A stretch of 64,000 bases of DNA from Candidatus Electrothrix communis (GTDB lineage: Bacteria; Desulfobacterota; Desulfobulbia; Desulfobulbales; Desulfobulbaceae), in contig CP130629.1 of the NCBI GenBank assembly GCA_030644725.1, positions 1,900,795 to 1,964,794 on the forward strand, read 5' to 3'. The first letter of the stretch is position 1. Each line of letters begins with the position of its first letter. Shown here piece after piece: positions 27,986 through 37,046 of the stretch. The notes under the pieces were generated by a model, which was not told the origin of the DNA, did not search any database, and worked only from the letters and a program-made list of their open reading frames with translations. Position numbers and translations under genes: made by a program.

Positions 27986-29314
27986 ATGAAAGCTGATTTT
28001 CTCCTCACCGACATCTGTCTGCCTAACCCATCTGAGGGTGCCGGGAACGTCATTGATGTGCCGCTCAAAGTCAACTGCTGTATAGCTGTTCAGGGAGAAA
28101 ATATTTGCAAAATTGGACCGGTAAGCGAGTTTAAAGATATTGAGGCAAAAACGGTCATCAACGGCCACGGTCAACTGGCCCTGCCCGGTCTGATTAACGG
28201 CCATTGTCATGCAGCCATGACCCTCTTTCGCGGATTGGCTGATGACCTCAGCCTTGCGGATTGGCTCAATAATCACATATTCCCTGCCGAGGCCAAGCAC
28301 GTAACACCGGATATGCTCTATTGGTGCAGCAAACTGGCTGCCGCCGAGATGATCCTGTCCGGGACCACGACGGTGGCAGACGGCTATTTCCACGAACATC
28401 ATGCTGCCAAAGCCTTTGCCGATGTAGGCTTGCGGGCAGTTGCAGCCCAAGGGGTCATTGATTTCCCTGCTCCCGGTGTTCCTGATCCTCAAGAAAAGAT
28501 TAACCATGCCGCTGAATTCCTTTCTCAGTGGCGGGATCACCCCCTTGTCTCCCCGGCGGTCTTTGCCCATTCTCCCTACACCTGCTCCTCAGAAACCTTG
28601 GTAGCGGCAAAAGAACTTGCCCGCTCGGAAAAAACGCTGTTCTTTATCCATGTAGCTGAGACTGAACAAGAAGCTGATATGATACAGGGTAATCCGGGGG
28701 ATTCACCTGTTCGTCATCTCCATAAATTAGGTGTCCTTGACTCCGAGACCGTTTGTATTCATGCTATCTGGCTTGACGAGCAGGATCTGGACATTTTGGC
28801 AGAAACCGGGGCAGCTATTGTGGTTTGCCCTCAGAGTAATCTCAAGCTGGCCTCTGGAACAGCGCCGCTTCAGGGGATGCTTGCACGCGGTATTCGAGTG
28901 GGCATTGGCACAGACGGAGCTGCAAGCAATAATAGCCTGGATCTGGTTCGAGAAATGGATGTCTGTGCCAAGCTGCATAAACTGCGGGACCTTGATCCTG
29001 TGGCGGTTCCGGCAAGCAAGGTTATCAGTATGGCGACCAGGGACGGTGCTTCCGTGCTTGGTCTACAAGAAAACGTTGGTCAACTGGAGGTGGGGAAAAA
29101 GGCGGATATCATTCTCGTTAATCTCGATGTACCTCATCTTCAACCTATGCATGGCTCGGATCTCCTGGTTTATGCCGCCCAAGGGTCGGACGTCCAAACG
29201 GTGTTGATTAACGGGGCATTGGTGATGCAGGATCGCAAAATCCTCAGCTTTGATCTGCAAGAAACCCTGGAGCAGATCCGTCGATTGGCTGATCAGGTAA
29301 AGAAAAATTTGTGA
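27986..29314 (+). CDS. mtaD: 5-methylthioadenosine/S-adenosylhomocysteine deaminase
   Basis: This 442-residue amidohydrolase deaminates methylthioadenosine and S-adenosylhomocysteine. The metal ligands are in NGHCHAAMTLFRGLADD (near residue 71), FIHVAETEQE (near 218), CIHAIWLDEQD (near 254) and GIGTDGAASNNSLD (near 310), the last being the family hallmark. It lies 31 bp after the OmpA gene. The window also holds mtnA, a later enzyme of methylthioadenosine recycling, about 10 kb away. Confidence 0.92.
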   Translation: MKADFLLTDICLPNPSEGAGNVIDVPLKVNCCIAVQGENICKIGPVSEFKDIEAKTVINGHGQLALPGLINGHCHAAMTLFRGLADDLSLADWLNNHIFPAEAKHVTPDMLYWCSKLAAAEMILSGTTTVADGYFHEHHAAKAFADVGLRAVAAQGVIDFPAPGVPDPQEKINHAAEFLSQWRDHPLVSPAVFAHSPYTCSSETLVAAKELARSEKTLFFIHVAETEQEADMIQGNPGDSPVRHLHKLGVLDSETVCIHAIWLDEQDLDILAETGAAIVVCPQSNLKLASGTAPLQGMLARGIRVGIGTDGAASNNSLDLVREMDVCAKLHKLRDLDPVAVPASKVISMATRDGASVLGLQENVGQLEVGKKADIILVNLDVPHLQPMHGSDLLVYAAQGSDVQTVLINGALVMQDRKILSFDLQETLEQIRRLADQVKKNL

Positions 29315-29396
29315 TCGTGGATTTTATTTTAAGCGCTCTTGACTTCTTTTGCGTATTTGGTTACTATTACCAGTAAGGGTTCTTGATTATTTTTTT

Positions 29397-29434
29397 AGCC
29401 GGGTCCGTGCTCTGCATGTGGCCCGGTTTTTTTT
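29397..29434 (+). terminator. Rho-independent terminator after mtaD
   Basis: CCGGGTC (29399-29405) pairs with GGCCCGG (29420-29426), one pair being G-U, followed directly by eight T. It lies about 85 bases after the mtaD stop. From here to 29622 there is no gene I can support. Confidence 0.85.
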
Positions 29435-29622
29435 GCCTTCCTCTCGGTATTCGAAGCCGCGACTCGCTATCTATCCCCGTCATTCTGAACTTTTTTCCTG
29501 TAATACATTTACGTGGAGACCGGCCACTAAAAAAGGACTTATACCATTTCTATAAAATATTGGTCTGTTTGTCTGGCTTATGTCACTTCTTCGATATTTT
29601 TTTCATCCTTCATTACACAAAC

Positions 29623-29920
29623 ATGCCGTAGCGCCACGACTTGACACCAGAAAGCCCCCCCTGAATTACCGCAAAAATTCAAGCTCTTACCGTGCCACCC
29701 CACCATCTCAAGCCAGTTATAATATTCAGTGTAACTTCTGCAACTGCAAGTACGATTGCGTCAACGAATCACGTCCCGGTGTCACCAGCACCATCCTGAT
29801 CCCCGGCATTAATGATCATCATGCCATTGAAATTCCAAGGCAATGAAGGAACTGGGCGCAGACCTGTTTAACGGTATGGCCATGCTGCCCAATGCGGACA
29901 CGGTCTTTGAAAAACGGTAA
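29623..29920 (+). pseudogene. nifB: nifB remnant with internal deletion and frameshift
   Basis: The stretch around 29714-29790 encodes [20 protein letters not shown], the radical SAM cluster motif of NifB, which builds the core of the nitrogenase cofactor. It jumps directly to a distant NifB region, [12 protein letters not shown], and after a frame change to KELGADLFNGMAMLPNADTVFEK. About a hundred residues between the two blocks are missing, as are the start and the C-terminal half. It is a clear relic of a nitrogen-fixation gene. Confidence 0.82.
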
Positions 29921-30048
29921 AAATAATGCCGTTATCATCCCTGAATCTTAAGTTTTCCTTTACAGATTTTTTTTTCCATACTATGCGTTATGTTTTTATC
30001 TCATAACGACAAGGCAATGAAAATTCATAGCAAAAAGGTTCAGGAATA

Positions 30049-31428
30049 ATGAAATCAGCGCAGGAAAACAGCCTGAAGAACAATCTTTACCGACCATTCT
30101 GCTACCCTGCGGCCACGTTTGTTCTGCTCAGCTTCACAGCAGCCGGGGCAACAGAACAAGGGGATGCCAAGCACACAACAAATGTCTTCCTTGAAGTTCG
30201 GGAACGGATCAAACATCAGGAGAACTTTAACGACAAGTTCTACGGCACCGATCCGAAGCTCGGTGATGCTGCGGATACCTACCTGCTTAGCCGGATACGT
30301 CTGGGCCTGACCCACCAGTTTACAGAACAATCTTCGGGAAAAATCAGTTTACAGGATAGTCGAGCCATTGATTGGGCCTTTGATGATGCTGATTGGAGAA
30401 ACAGCGGATTCGGCGGGATCGTCAATAACCCGCAGAATGATCCGCTGGAACTGGGTGAAACCTGGCTGCACTATCAAACCAACGGCTTGACGGTCCGCGC
30501 AGGCCGCCAACTTATTGGATATGGCAATGGCAGGGTCTTTGCTGCAACCAACTGGAAGAACTCCGGCAAATGGGTCTGGGATGCTGTCCGGGCAGGATAC
30601 AAGACTGGTGAGCACTGGATTGATGCCTTTTATGGAGAATCCATGCTCCACGATCCAGATGCTTTCAGCCTGGACCATCGACATGGTTATAGCGGGGGCG
30701 GCGTGTACGGGCATCTACAGGCGATAGATTTTCTCGTTGTAGAGCCCATGTTGGGAAGCAAAAAAAACGACAGCAGCGATAATTACCAAGAAAAAAATTT
30801 CCTGTACTACGGCGCACGAATGGTGCTGGAGCTCAACGGGTTCAGTGCTGACACCACCTATGTGCAGCAGACTGGAGGAATCACGGCAAACAACGGAAAG
30901 CAAGCAGATGCCGATGCCTATGGGTATAACCTTGACCTGCAATACCGATTTAACCCGCAATGGGCAGTCGGCACCACCTACAGCTATGCCACCGGAGACG
31001 ATGCCTCCACCCCGGATAACGAACGCTTTGATGTAGTCTACGGTGCATCAGTCAAGTCTTACGGCCTGATCAATCTCATGACCTGGTCCAACCTGGTGGC
31101 TTACCGATCCTTGGTTAATTTCCGACCGAAAAAAAATATTGAAATACAGATCGAATATCACCAGTTTTATGCTGATGAGATTGATGATAAATGGCGTTCG
31201 TACAAAAACGGTTTAGATGCAAAGAGCGACCATTACGGTAACGAGATTGACCTGGTGGCAAAATGGAAACTGAATCCCAGTTGGAAATTCAGGGCTGGGG
31301 CCTCTGTCTTTCTGCCGGGCGATGCCATCAAAGAAGCTGTAGACCGTGAGCAGGCATTCCTGACTGATGACACTGCCTATTTAGCAATCTTTCAGGTAAC
31401 GTATACGTTCAGCAAGGGACTGCAATGA
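30049..31428 (+). CDS. Alginate-export-type outer membrane porin
   Basis: This 459-residue beta-barrel protein of the alginate_exp superfamily has a signal sequence within residues 1-34 and strands such as TYLLSRIRLGLTHQF, GLTVRAGRQLIGYGNGRVF and FLYYGARMVLELNGF. Barrels of this group end in an aromatic residue; here YTF is followed by SKGLQ, a tail that reads into the broken molbindin sequence behind it, so the original stop was probably lost when the two were joined. It lies between a nifB relic and modA, where such porins may admit molybdate or another anion; the substrate is not shown. Confidence 0.75.
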   Translation: MKSAQENSLKNNLYRPFCYPAATFVLLSFTAAGATEQGDAKHTTNVFLEVRERIKHQENFNDKFYGTDPKLGDAADTYLLSRIRLGLTHQFTEQSSGKISLQDSRAIDWAFDDADWRNSGFGGIVNNPQNDPLELGETWLHYQTNGLTVRAGRQLIGYGNGRVFAATNWKNSGKWVWDAVRAGYKTGEHWIDAFYGESMLHDPDAFSLDHRHGYSGGGVYGHLQAIDFLVVEPMLGSKKNDSSDNYQEKNFLYYGARMVLELNGFSADTTYVQQTGGITANNGKQADADAYGYNLDLQYRFNPQWAVGTTYSYATGDDASTPDNERFDVVYGASVKSYGLINLMTWSNLVAYRSLVNFRPKKNIEIQIEYHQFYADEIDDKWRSYKNGLDAKSDHYGNEIDLVAKWKLNPSWKFRAGASVFLPGDAIKEAVDREQAFLTDDTAYLAIFQVTYTFSKGLQ

Positions 31429-31602
31429 TATCATCGATATCATCCCCGGTGCAGTCAACGATGAGGTCACCATAGAACTCTCCGGCGGCAACACCGTCAC
31501 CTCGATTATCACCTCGGCCAGCGTCAAACAACTGGGCTTGACCGTTGGCGAACCTGTTTCGGCAATCATCAAGGCCTCAGATGTGCTGCTGGCTGTACCC
31601 TG
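31400..31602 (+). pseudogene. Molbindin (Mop/TOBE domain) remnant fused to the porin end
   Basis: In the frame starting near 31400 the translation SARDCNDIIDIIPGAVNDEV, then IITSASVKQLGLTVGE and AIIKASDVLLAVP, matches a Mop molybdate-binding domain to its natural end. There is no start codon: a stop lies just upstream at 31397-31399 and the first residues coincide with the last codons of the porin. A deletion has evidently joined the porin 3' end to the mop gene. Confidence 0.75.
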
Positions 31603-31641
31603 AATCGTGAAAAACGTTCTCTCACAACAAAAAAAACAATC

Positions 31642-32391
31642 ATGAAACTAAACGCTCTTCTTATTGTTCTTGTTTTGCATTTTTTTACGGTTGCCGCTTC
31701 AGCAGAGACCGTTTATCTTGCTGCTGCCGCCAGCATGACCGATGCCCTGAAGGAGATTATCACCGGGTTTGCTGCGAGCCATCCTGCTGCACAGGTCCAG
31801 CCCAATTTTGCCTCTTCCGGCAGCCTGGCAAAACAGATTGAGCAGGGAGCGCCGGGCGATCTCTATATTTCCGCCAATCCCAAATGGATGCGCTATCTGG
31901 TGGAGCAGCAACTCATTGCTCCGGGCACAGACCGCATTTTCGCCTATAATAAGCTGGTCTTTGCTGGCGAAAAACGCTCGGCACCCCTGACCCTAAACAA
32001 ACTTGCCGGACTTGAGCGCATTGCCCTGGGTAGCCCCCGAAGCGTCCCGGCGGGTCAATACGCCAAACAGGCCTTGGAGCATGCCGGGGTGTATGCTTTG
32101 CTGGCGCAACAAAGGAAGCTGGTCATGGCCAAGGATGTGCGTCAGGCACTCCTCTATGCGGATCGGGGCGAAGTAGGCGGGGCCTTTGTCTATCAGACCG
32201 ATGCCCTGCTGGCCCGCAATGCGGAGATTCTGTTCACAGTGCCGGATGATTTGTATGATCGGGTGGCCTATCCCCTGGGCCTGACCCTTGCCGGAGCAAA
32301 AAACACCTCAGCCAAGGCCTTGTATGAGTATATGAGCAGCCCCGAGGCCAAGGCCGTCTTAAAGAAATACGGATTTGAGGTGGAAAAATAG
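31642..32391 (+). CDS. modA: Molybdate ABC transporter substrate-binding protein
   Basis: This 249-residue periplasmic protein has a signal peptide (MKLNALLIVLVLHFFTVAASA). The ModA signatures are AAASMTDALKEI, NFASSGSLAKQIEQGAPGDLYISAN and the C-terminal YEYMSSPEAKAVLKKYGF. It binds molybdate or tungstate for the ModBC transporter. In an ordinary operon modB would follow at once; here modB and modC come 2.9 kb later, after unrelated genes. Confidence 0.93.
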   Translation: MKLNALLIVLVLHFFTVAASAETVYLAAAASMTDALKEIITGFAASHPAAQVQPNFASSGSLAKQIEQGAPGDLYISANPKWMRYLVEQQLIAPGTDRIFAYNKLVFAGEKRSAPLTLNKLAGLERIALGSPRSVPAGQYAKQALEHAGVYALLAQQRKLVMAKDVRQALLYADRGEVGGAFVYQTDALLARNAEILFTVPDDLYDRVAYPLGLTLAGAKNTSAKALYEYMSSPEAKAVLKKYGFEVEK

Positions 32392-32437
32392 CCAATCAGG
32401 CGTAAATTTGGAGCAATAGAAGGTTGCATAACAACAT

Positions 32438-32641
32438 ATGGACAAGGTAATTATTTCAGAACTTCATAGGGCACTTATTCTGCTTGGTGCTGATAGCACC
32501 CTGCTCGGAACAGTTAATTCTTGGAAAACGTCGTTGCCGGATGACATGGTCTTGAGCGGTATTCGGCACTGGAACGAGATCTCTGCTGAAAAGCTTCAAC
32601 AGCGTCTTGAGGATTATCAAACGGAACCGAATGAGGGGTGA
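32438..32641 (+). CDS. Small hypothetical protein
   Basis: This is a 67-residue soluble helical ORF (MDKVIISELHRALILLGADS) starting 46 bp after modA. No family is recognised, and no strong ribosome site is visible before the ATG (CATAACAACAT). It stands in the segment that separates modA from modBC. Reality as a gene is moderately likely. Confidence 0.4.
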   Translation: MDKVIISELHRALILLGADSTLLGTVNSWKTSLPDDMVLSGIRHWNEISAEKLQQRLEDYQTEPNEG

Positions 32642-32804
32642 AGATGGCAGGGGGTTATTTCGTCCCCCATGAGTCATGGAGATCGCATCCTTGCATAAGC
32701 TGTCACGTTAAGCTGAGAAGCTCAGTAACTCATCACCAGCAATAATGAAAACCGTCCTGAGCGTAGAGCATCTCTAAGCAATCCTGCTCCTGAGGAGGAC
32801 CATC

Positions 32805-34265
32805 ATGAAGATCATCCCGCGCTGCATGAGCACCCAGCATCCCGACAATGCCTCAATCCCATTCTTTGCTTCGGGATCAGCACTGGTCGGCGAAGACGAA
32901 ATCCGCGAAGCCTACTACGCCTTCTCGCATCTCGGCTGTGACGAGCAGATGTGGGATGTGGAGGGCAAGGAAATTGACACCTACGTGGTCAAGAAGCTGC
33001 TCTCACACTATCCCGAGTACTTCCGCGAAAATGTCCTCGGTGAAGACCTGCGCCTCACCCTCCGTGTGCCCAATCCGACCGTGGAGAAAACAGAGGGTAA
33101 AATCCTCCTGGAGACCCTGGAAAGCATCCCGCGCTCCTACGATGCTGCCCGACTCTTCTACGAACGGGACGTACCGCCAATCTTCGAGGTCATCCTTCCC
33201 ATGGCGACCTCGGCCTGCTGCATCGACCGCATCTACCGCTACTACGCAGACCATATCATCAGTCGGCAGCAGGAGCGCTTCAGCTGCGACGACATCACCA
33301 TCGCCGAGTGGATCGGCGAATTCGCCCCTTCCCGAATCCAGGTTATTCCCCTGTTCGAGGATGTGGAAACCATGCTCAAGGCTGCTGATATTGTTGCCGA
33401 CTACCTTGCCGACAAGGACGTGGAGGATCAGCGGGTCTTCTTGGCTCGTTCGGACACGGCCATGAATTACGGACTCGTCTCGGCCGCATTAACCAATAAA
33501 ATTGCCCTGGAGCGCCTGGACGAGCTTTCCCAGCATAGCGGGGTGCGCATTCATCCTATTCTCGGTATGGGATCAGCACCGTTTCGGGGTGGGCTTTCCC
33601 CTCGCACTGTCGAACGGGTGGGCCGCGAGTACCCCAGTGTACCCACCTTTTCCATCCAATCGGCCTTCAAATTCGATTATCCCATCGACGAGGTCCGGGC
33701 CGCATGTAAGCATCTCAGGGAACGCACCATAGGACGGGCTGCTCCCATAGATGTCGAACGCGCTGAGTCGATCATCTGGCGCTACAGCAAGGCCTATCGA
33801 CAGCGTCTTGTTGAGCTTGCGCCCCATATCAACCGGATGGCCAAGTACATTCCGGCCCGCCGCGCACGCAAGCTGCATGTGGGTCTGTTCGGATACGCAC
33901 GGGAGGTCGGCGGGATGACCCTGCCGCGTGCAATTTCCTTCACCTGTGCCTTGTATTCGCTAGGATTCCCTCCTGAACTCATCGCCTTTGAGGAACTGAG
34001 CAAGGATGACCTTGCCTTCATGCTGGAGGTGTATCCGTCCTTTGGCGAAAAACTCCAGGATGCCCTCTGCTTTGCCGACCTGGATAGCCCATTCATAACA
34101 GACTCTCTGCGCTCCGCCCTGGACAGATCCGGCCTGCAATGGACGACCAACGAGGAGCATCTTGCCATTGTCCAGCGGATGCGCAGCGATCTTCAACGAG
34201 GGGATTCGGCGCACATTACGGATATGCTGGTGCGGGCTGCGCTTGTTCGGCGGTTTCTAGGGTAG
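32805..34265 (+). CDS. ppcA: Archaeal-type phosphoenolpyruvate carboxylase
   Basis: This 486-residue protein matches the short PpcA form, not the 900-residue bacterial Ppc. It begins IIPRCMSTQHPDNAS and carries DEQMWDVEGKEIDTYV, IRVIPLFE-like IQVIPLFEDVETM, and GMGSAPFRGGLSP. It forms oxaloacetate from PEP and bicarbonate. The ribosome site GAGGAGG precedes the ATG. Codon third positions are visibly richer in C and G than in neighbouring genes, and the gene sits inside a split mod operon, so lateral acquisition is plausible. It supplies oxaloacetate for anaplerosis and would benefit from bicarbonate supply. Confidence 0.92.
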   Translation: MKIIPRCMSTQHPDNASIPFFASGSALVGEDEIREAYYAFSHLGCDEQMWDVEGKEIDTYVVKKLLSHYPEYFRENVLGEDLRLTLRVPNPTVEKTEGKILLETLESIPRSYDAARLFYERDVPPIFEVILPMATSACCIDRIYRYYADHIISRQQERFSCDDITIAEWIGEFAPSRIQVIPLFEDVETMLKAADIVADYLADKDVEDQRVFLARSDTAMNYGLVSAALTNKIALERLDELSQHSGVRIHPILGMGSAPFRGGLSPRTVERVGREYPSVPTFSIQSAFKFDYPIDEVRAACKHLRERTIGRAAPIDVERAESIIWRYSKAYRQRLVELAPHINRMAKYIPARRARKLHVGLFGYAREVGGMTLPRAISFTCALYSLGFPPELIAFEELSKDDLAFMLEVYPSFGEKLQDALCFADLDSPFITDSLRSALDRSGLQWTTNEEHLAIVQRMRSDLQRGDSAHITDMLVRAALVRRFLG

Positions 34266-34275
34266 ACGTTTTGAT

Positions 34276-34374
34276 ATGATGTGTTATAAAAATGAGGCGG
34301 TTGATGATTATCTGGTCCTCTGCACCGAAGAAGGCTTAGAGCCAGAGCATGCTTTCAAGGGGAAGCTTAAATGA
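34276..34374 (+). pseudogene. HicB-like antitoxin fragment
   Basis: This frame of 32 codons reads NEAVDDYLVLCTEEGLEPEHAF, which is the middle of HicB-family antitoxins (compare SVDDYLxFCxxxGxxPExxF). The N-terminal beta strands and the DNA-binding tail are missing, and no hicA is nearby. Its stop overlaps the next start (ATGA), so the fragment may still be translated and coupled to the following gene. Confidence 0.5.
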
Positions 34375-35225
34375 GCAGCAGACCAATCGCACTCCTTCTA
34401 TGTCTCTTCTGGGCGATACCTGTTTTTTCAGCTGACCGAACCGTAGAGAATTCTTCTAATGAGTTCTCAAAACACATTGACGTTACCAAACTCGATGCAT
34501 CGCTCCCCTCCGAGTCATTGTATGACTGGTTCAACGGCCTTGCAAAGGAGACTGAACGGGTCGAGTGGGAATTTAATGATTGCGGAGAACAAACAGGTAC
34601 AGTAGCAGATAGAGGACGCGATTTTCCGAAATGCCTTGAGGGCTCGATAGTATCCTCAACAACCTATGCGAGAATACTGGCGATACAGGTGCATGTGGGA
34701 ACATGGCAAAGGGGAATTGTCGGTAAACCGTTACTTGGCTGGATCTATTACACCAAACCAGATCAATCAGCTGTGGATATCCAGAGCCTCTCTGCCCTCA
34801 AAAAGGCGGTCTCCAGTGCCAAAGCAGAGATCCTGATTCCCTTTTTACGGGAAGGCGACATCTGGATGACTGCTAAAAACGCACAAGAGACTCAGCTCAC
34901 AACCACCGCTGGAAAGATTGATAAGCTGGAGCTATCTCCGTCTGGACGATATGCAGCAGCCAATAAGATCATCGATTATTACGAACAGGAGAATGACATT
35001 GAGAACCCTACAAGTTATACTCTGGTGCCCATATATTCCGTGCTCATCATTGATCTGCACACGCGCAAAGTCATCGCAGACCTCAAGGTTCCCAAAGCAA
35101 TGACGCATCCTCTCGGCTGGCAGGCGAATGATACATACCAATTCGGACAAGGAACCGACTTGGAGATCTACGCTGAATACCAATATAACCCGGTGACAGG
35201 GCAGATCAAAAAACTGTATAAATAA
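34371..35225 (+). CDS. Secreted hypothetical protein, 284 residues
   Basis: Not recognised. It has a clear signal peptide (LLLCLFWAIPVFSADRT, cleavage near residue 21) and then a soluble domain with alternating strands; two cysteines near residues 66 and 83 could form a disulfide. The C-terminal half contains LELSPSGRYAAANK and YSVLIIDLHTRKVIADLKV, reminiscent of one or two beta-propeller blades. It lies between ppcA and modB, in the segment that splits the mod operon. Confidence 0.65.
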   Translation: MSSRPIALLLCLFWAIPVFSADRTVENSSNEFSKHIDVTKLDASLPSESLYDWFNGLAKETERVEWEFNDCGEQTGTVADRGRDFPKCLEGSIVSSTTYARILAIQVHVGTWQRGIVGKPLLGWIYYTKPDQSAVDIQSLSALKKAVSSAKAEILIPFLREGDIWMTAKNAQETQLTTTAGKIDKLELSPSGRYAAANKIIDYYEQENDIENPTSYTLVPIYSVLIIDLHTRKVIADLKVPKAMTHPLGWQANDTYQFGQGTDLEIYAEYQYNPVTGQIKKLYK

Positions 35226-35265
35226 TACTGCGACTAGCTCCAAGTAACGCTACGAAATACCCCTC

Positions 35266-35946
35266 ATGCTCACCCTGTCCCCCGACGACATCCAAGCCAT
35301 AAAACTCTCCCTGCAAGTGGCGATCACCGCGACCGTCATCGCCCTGCCGCCCGGTTTTGCCGTGGCCTACTTGCTAGCCCTGAGCAATATGCGCGGCAAG
35401 GCCCTGCTGGAGGGGCTGGTCAACCTGCCCCTGGTTCTGCCGCCGGTGGTGACCGGCTACCTGCTCCTCCTGCTCTTCGGGCGCAAAGGCTGGATCGGCG
35501 AACTGCTGGAAAAGTTCGATATTCGCATCATCTTCACCCTGCGGGGAGCGGTCATCGCCTCAGCCGTGGTCGGCTTTCCCCTGCTGGTTCGCTCCATCCG
35601 CATCGGCATGGAAGGCATAGATCGCCAATATCTCCAGGCCTCCAGGACCCTGGGCGCAAAGTGGTGGGACACCCTGTTCACCATCACCGTGCCCCTGTGC
35701 AGCCGAGCCATCCTCGCTGGCATGACCCTGATGTTTGCCCGCAGCCTGGGTGAGTTCGGAGCCACTATCGTGCTGGCCGGGAACATCCCCGGTATCACCC
35801 AGACCATCCCGCTGGCTATCTATGAGTACACCAGCACGCCCGGCGGCGACAGCATGGCCCTGTCCCTCTGCCTGATCTCCATCCTGCTCTCCTTTGCCGT
35901 GCTCCTGATCGGCGAGGCAGCCAACCGCAGCTTGGCAAGGAGGTAG
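35266..35946 (+). CDS. modB: Molybdate ABC transporter permease
   Basis: This 226-residue inner membrane permease has five to six membrane segments and the ABC-permease loop (ASRTLGAKWWDTLFTITVPLC) that docks on the ATPase, then FARSLGEFGATIVLAGNIPG, typical of ModB. It is followed three bases later by modC. Its partner modA lies 2.9 kb upstream. Confidence 0.93.
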   Translation: MLTLSPDDIQAIKLSLQVAITATVIALPPGFAVAYLLALSNMRGKALLEGLVNLPLVLPPVVTGYLLLLLFGRKGWIGELLEKFDIRIIFTLRGAVIASAVVGFPLLVRSIRIGMEGIDRQYLQASRTLGAKWWDTLFTITVPLCSRAILAGMTLMFARSLGEFGATIVLAGNIPGITQTIPLAIYEYTSTPGGDSMALSLCLISILLSFAVLLIGEAANRSLARR

Positions 35947-35949
35947 GCA

Positions 35950-37023
35950 ATGCTGCTCGAAATTGATGTGACCAAGAATTTTCCCGGCTTCACCTGTCAT
36001 GCCGCCTTTACGCTGGAGAGCAAACAATGCGGGGTGTTCGGACCATCAGGCAGCGGCAAATCCACCCTCATGCACATGCTGGCCGGACTGCTGGAGCCGG
36101 ACAAGGGCTTTATCCGCCTGAACGGGCGCACCCTTTTTGACCGGGAACAAAAGATCAGCCTGCCGCCGGATCAACGCCGGATCGGTGTGGTCTTTCAGCA
36201 TGCCCACCTCTTCCCGCACATGAGCGTGCAACGTAACCTGTTCTACGGCATGAACCGCCTGCCAAAGGAGGAGCGCAGCATTGATCCGGCTCACCTTATC
36301 GAGGTTCTTCAGATCGACAAGCTGCTGGCCCGCAACGTGACCAAGCTCTCCGGCGGTGAACGACAACGGGTGGCCCTGGGCCGCACCATCCTGGCCTGTC
36401 CACAGCTCATCCTGTTGGACGAGCCGCTCTCCGGTCTGGACGGTACCCTGAAATATCAGATCATCCCTCAACTCCAACAGGTCTTTGCCGAGTTCTCCAT
36501 CCCCCTGCTCTTTATCAGTCACAGCCTTCAGGAGCTGCGCATGATGACCGAGGAGGTGCTCGTTATGCAAAAGGGGCAACTCGCCCAGCAGCTCGCCACC
36601 GAAGAACTTGCCCGGACCAGCTTCGGCACTGGCGGACAGGGATATGCCAACCTGCTCCATCTTGACGAGATGGAGGATCTGGGACAGCTGCTCCGCTGCC
36701 GCTGGGGTCAGATTCCCATAATGCTGGTCAAGGCTCTGGATCAGCGTCCGGGTCAATTTGCCCTCAACGGTCGGGATATCCTCCTGTTTAAGAAGCATCC
36801 CGAGGCTTCCAGTGCCCGCAACATGCTGGCCTGCACCGTGCGCAGGATGTATCAAACGGATTGGTTGGTGGGGGTTGAGCTGGAATGTCAGGGCGGCCAG
36901 GGCGACCAAAACAATACCCTGATTGCCGAGATTGTGCCGCAGTCTGTTGATGAGTTGGATATCCGACCAGGGAGTGAGGTAGTGGCTGTATTTAAGGCTT
37001 CCGCCTTTCGGAGGTTATACTGA
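35950..37023 (+). CDS. modC: Molybdate ABC transporter ATPase
   Basis: This 357-residue protein has Walker A GPSGSGKST, the ABC signature LSGGERQRVALGR, Walker B LILLDEPLSGLDG and the H-switch FISHSLQE. A C-terminal TOBE/Mop domain (about 290-357) senses molybdate. It overlaps the next gene region by a TGATG junction. A damaged second copy of its last 30 codons follows about 570 bp downstream. Confidence 0.94.
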   Translation: MLLEIDVTKNFPGFTCHAAFTLESKQCGVFGPSGSGKSTLMHMLAGLLEPDKGFIRLNGRTLFDREQKISLPPDQRRIGVVFQHAHLFPHMSVQRNLFYGMNRLPKEERSIDPAHLIEVLQIDKLLARNVTKLSGGERQRVALGRTILACPQLILLDEPLSGLDGTLKYQIIPQLQQVFAEFSIPLLFISHSLQELRMMTEEVLVMQKGQLAQQLATEELARTSFGTGGQGYANLLHLDEMEDLGQLLRCRWGQIPIMLVKALDQRPGQFALNGRDILLFKKHPEASSARNMLACTVRRMYQTDWLVGVELECQGGQGDQNNTLIAEIVPQSVDELDIRPGSEVVAVFKASAFRRLY

Positions 37024-37046
37024 TGAAAGACAATTGGAGAGGAAAG

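Noticed and set aside
36046-36909. Reverse-strand open frame of 287 codons
   Set aside because: It is antisense to modC, with no recognisable domain.
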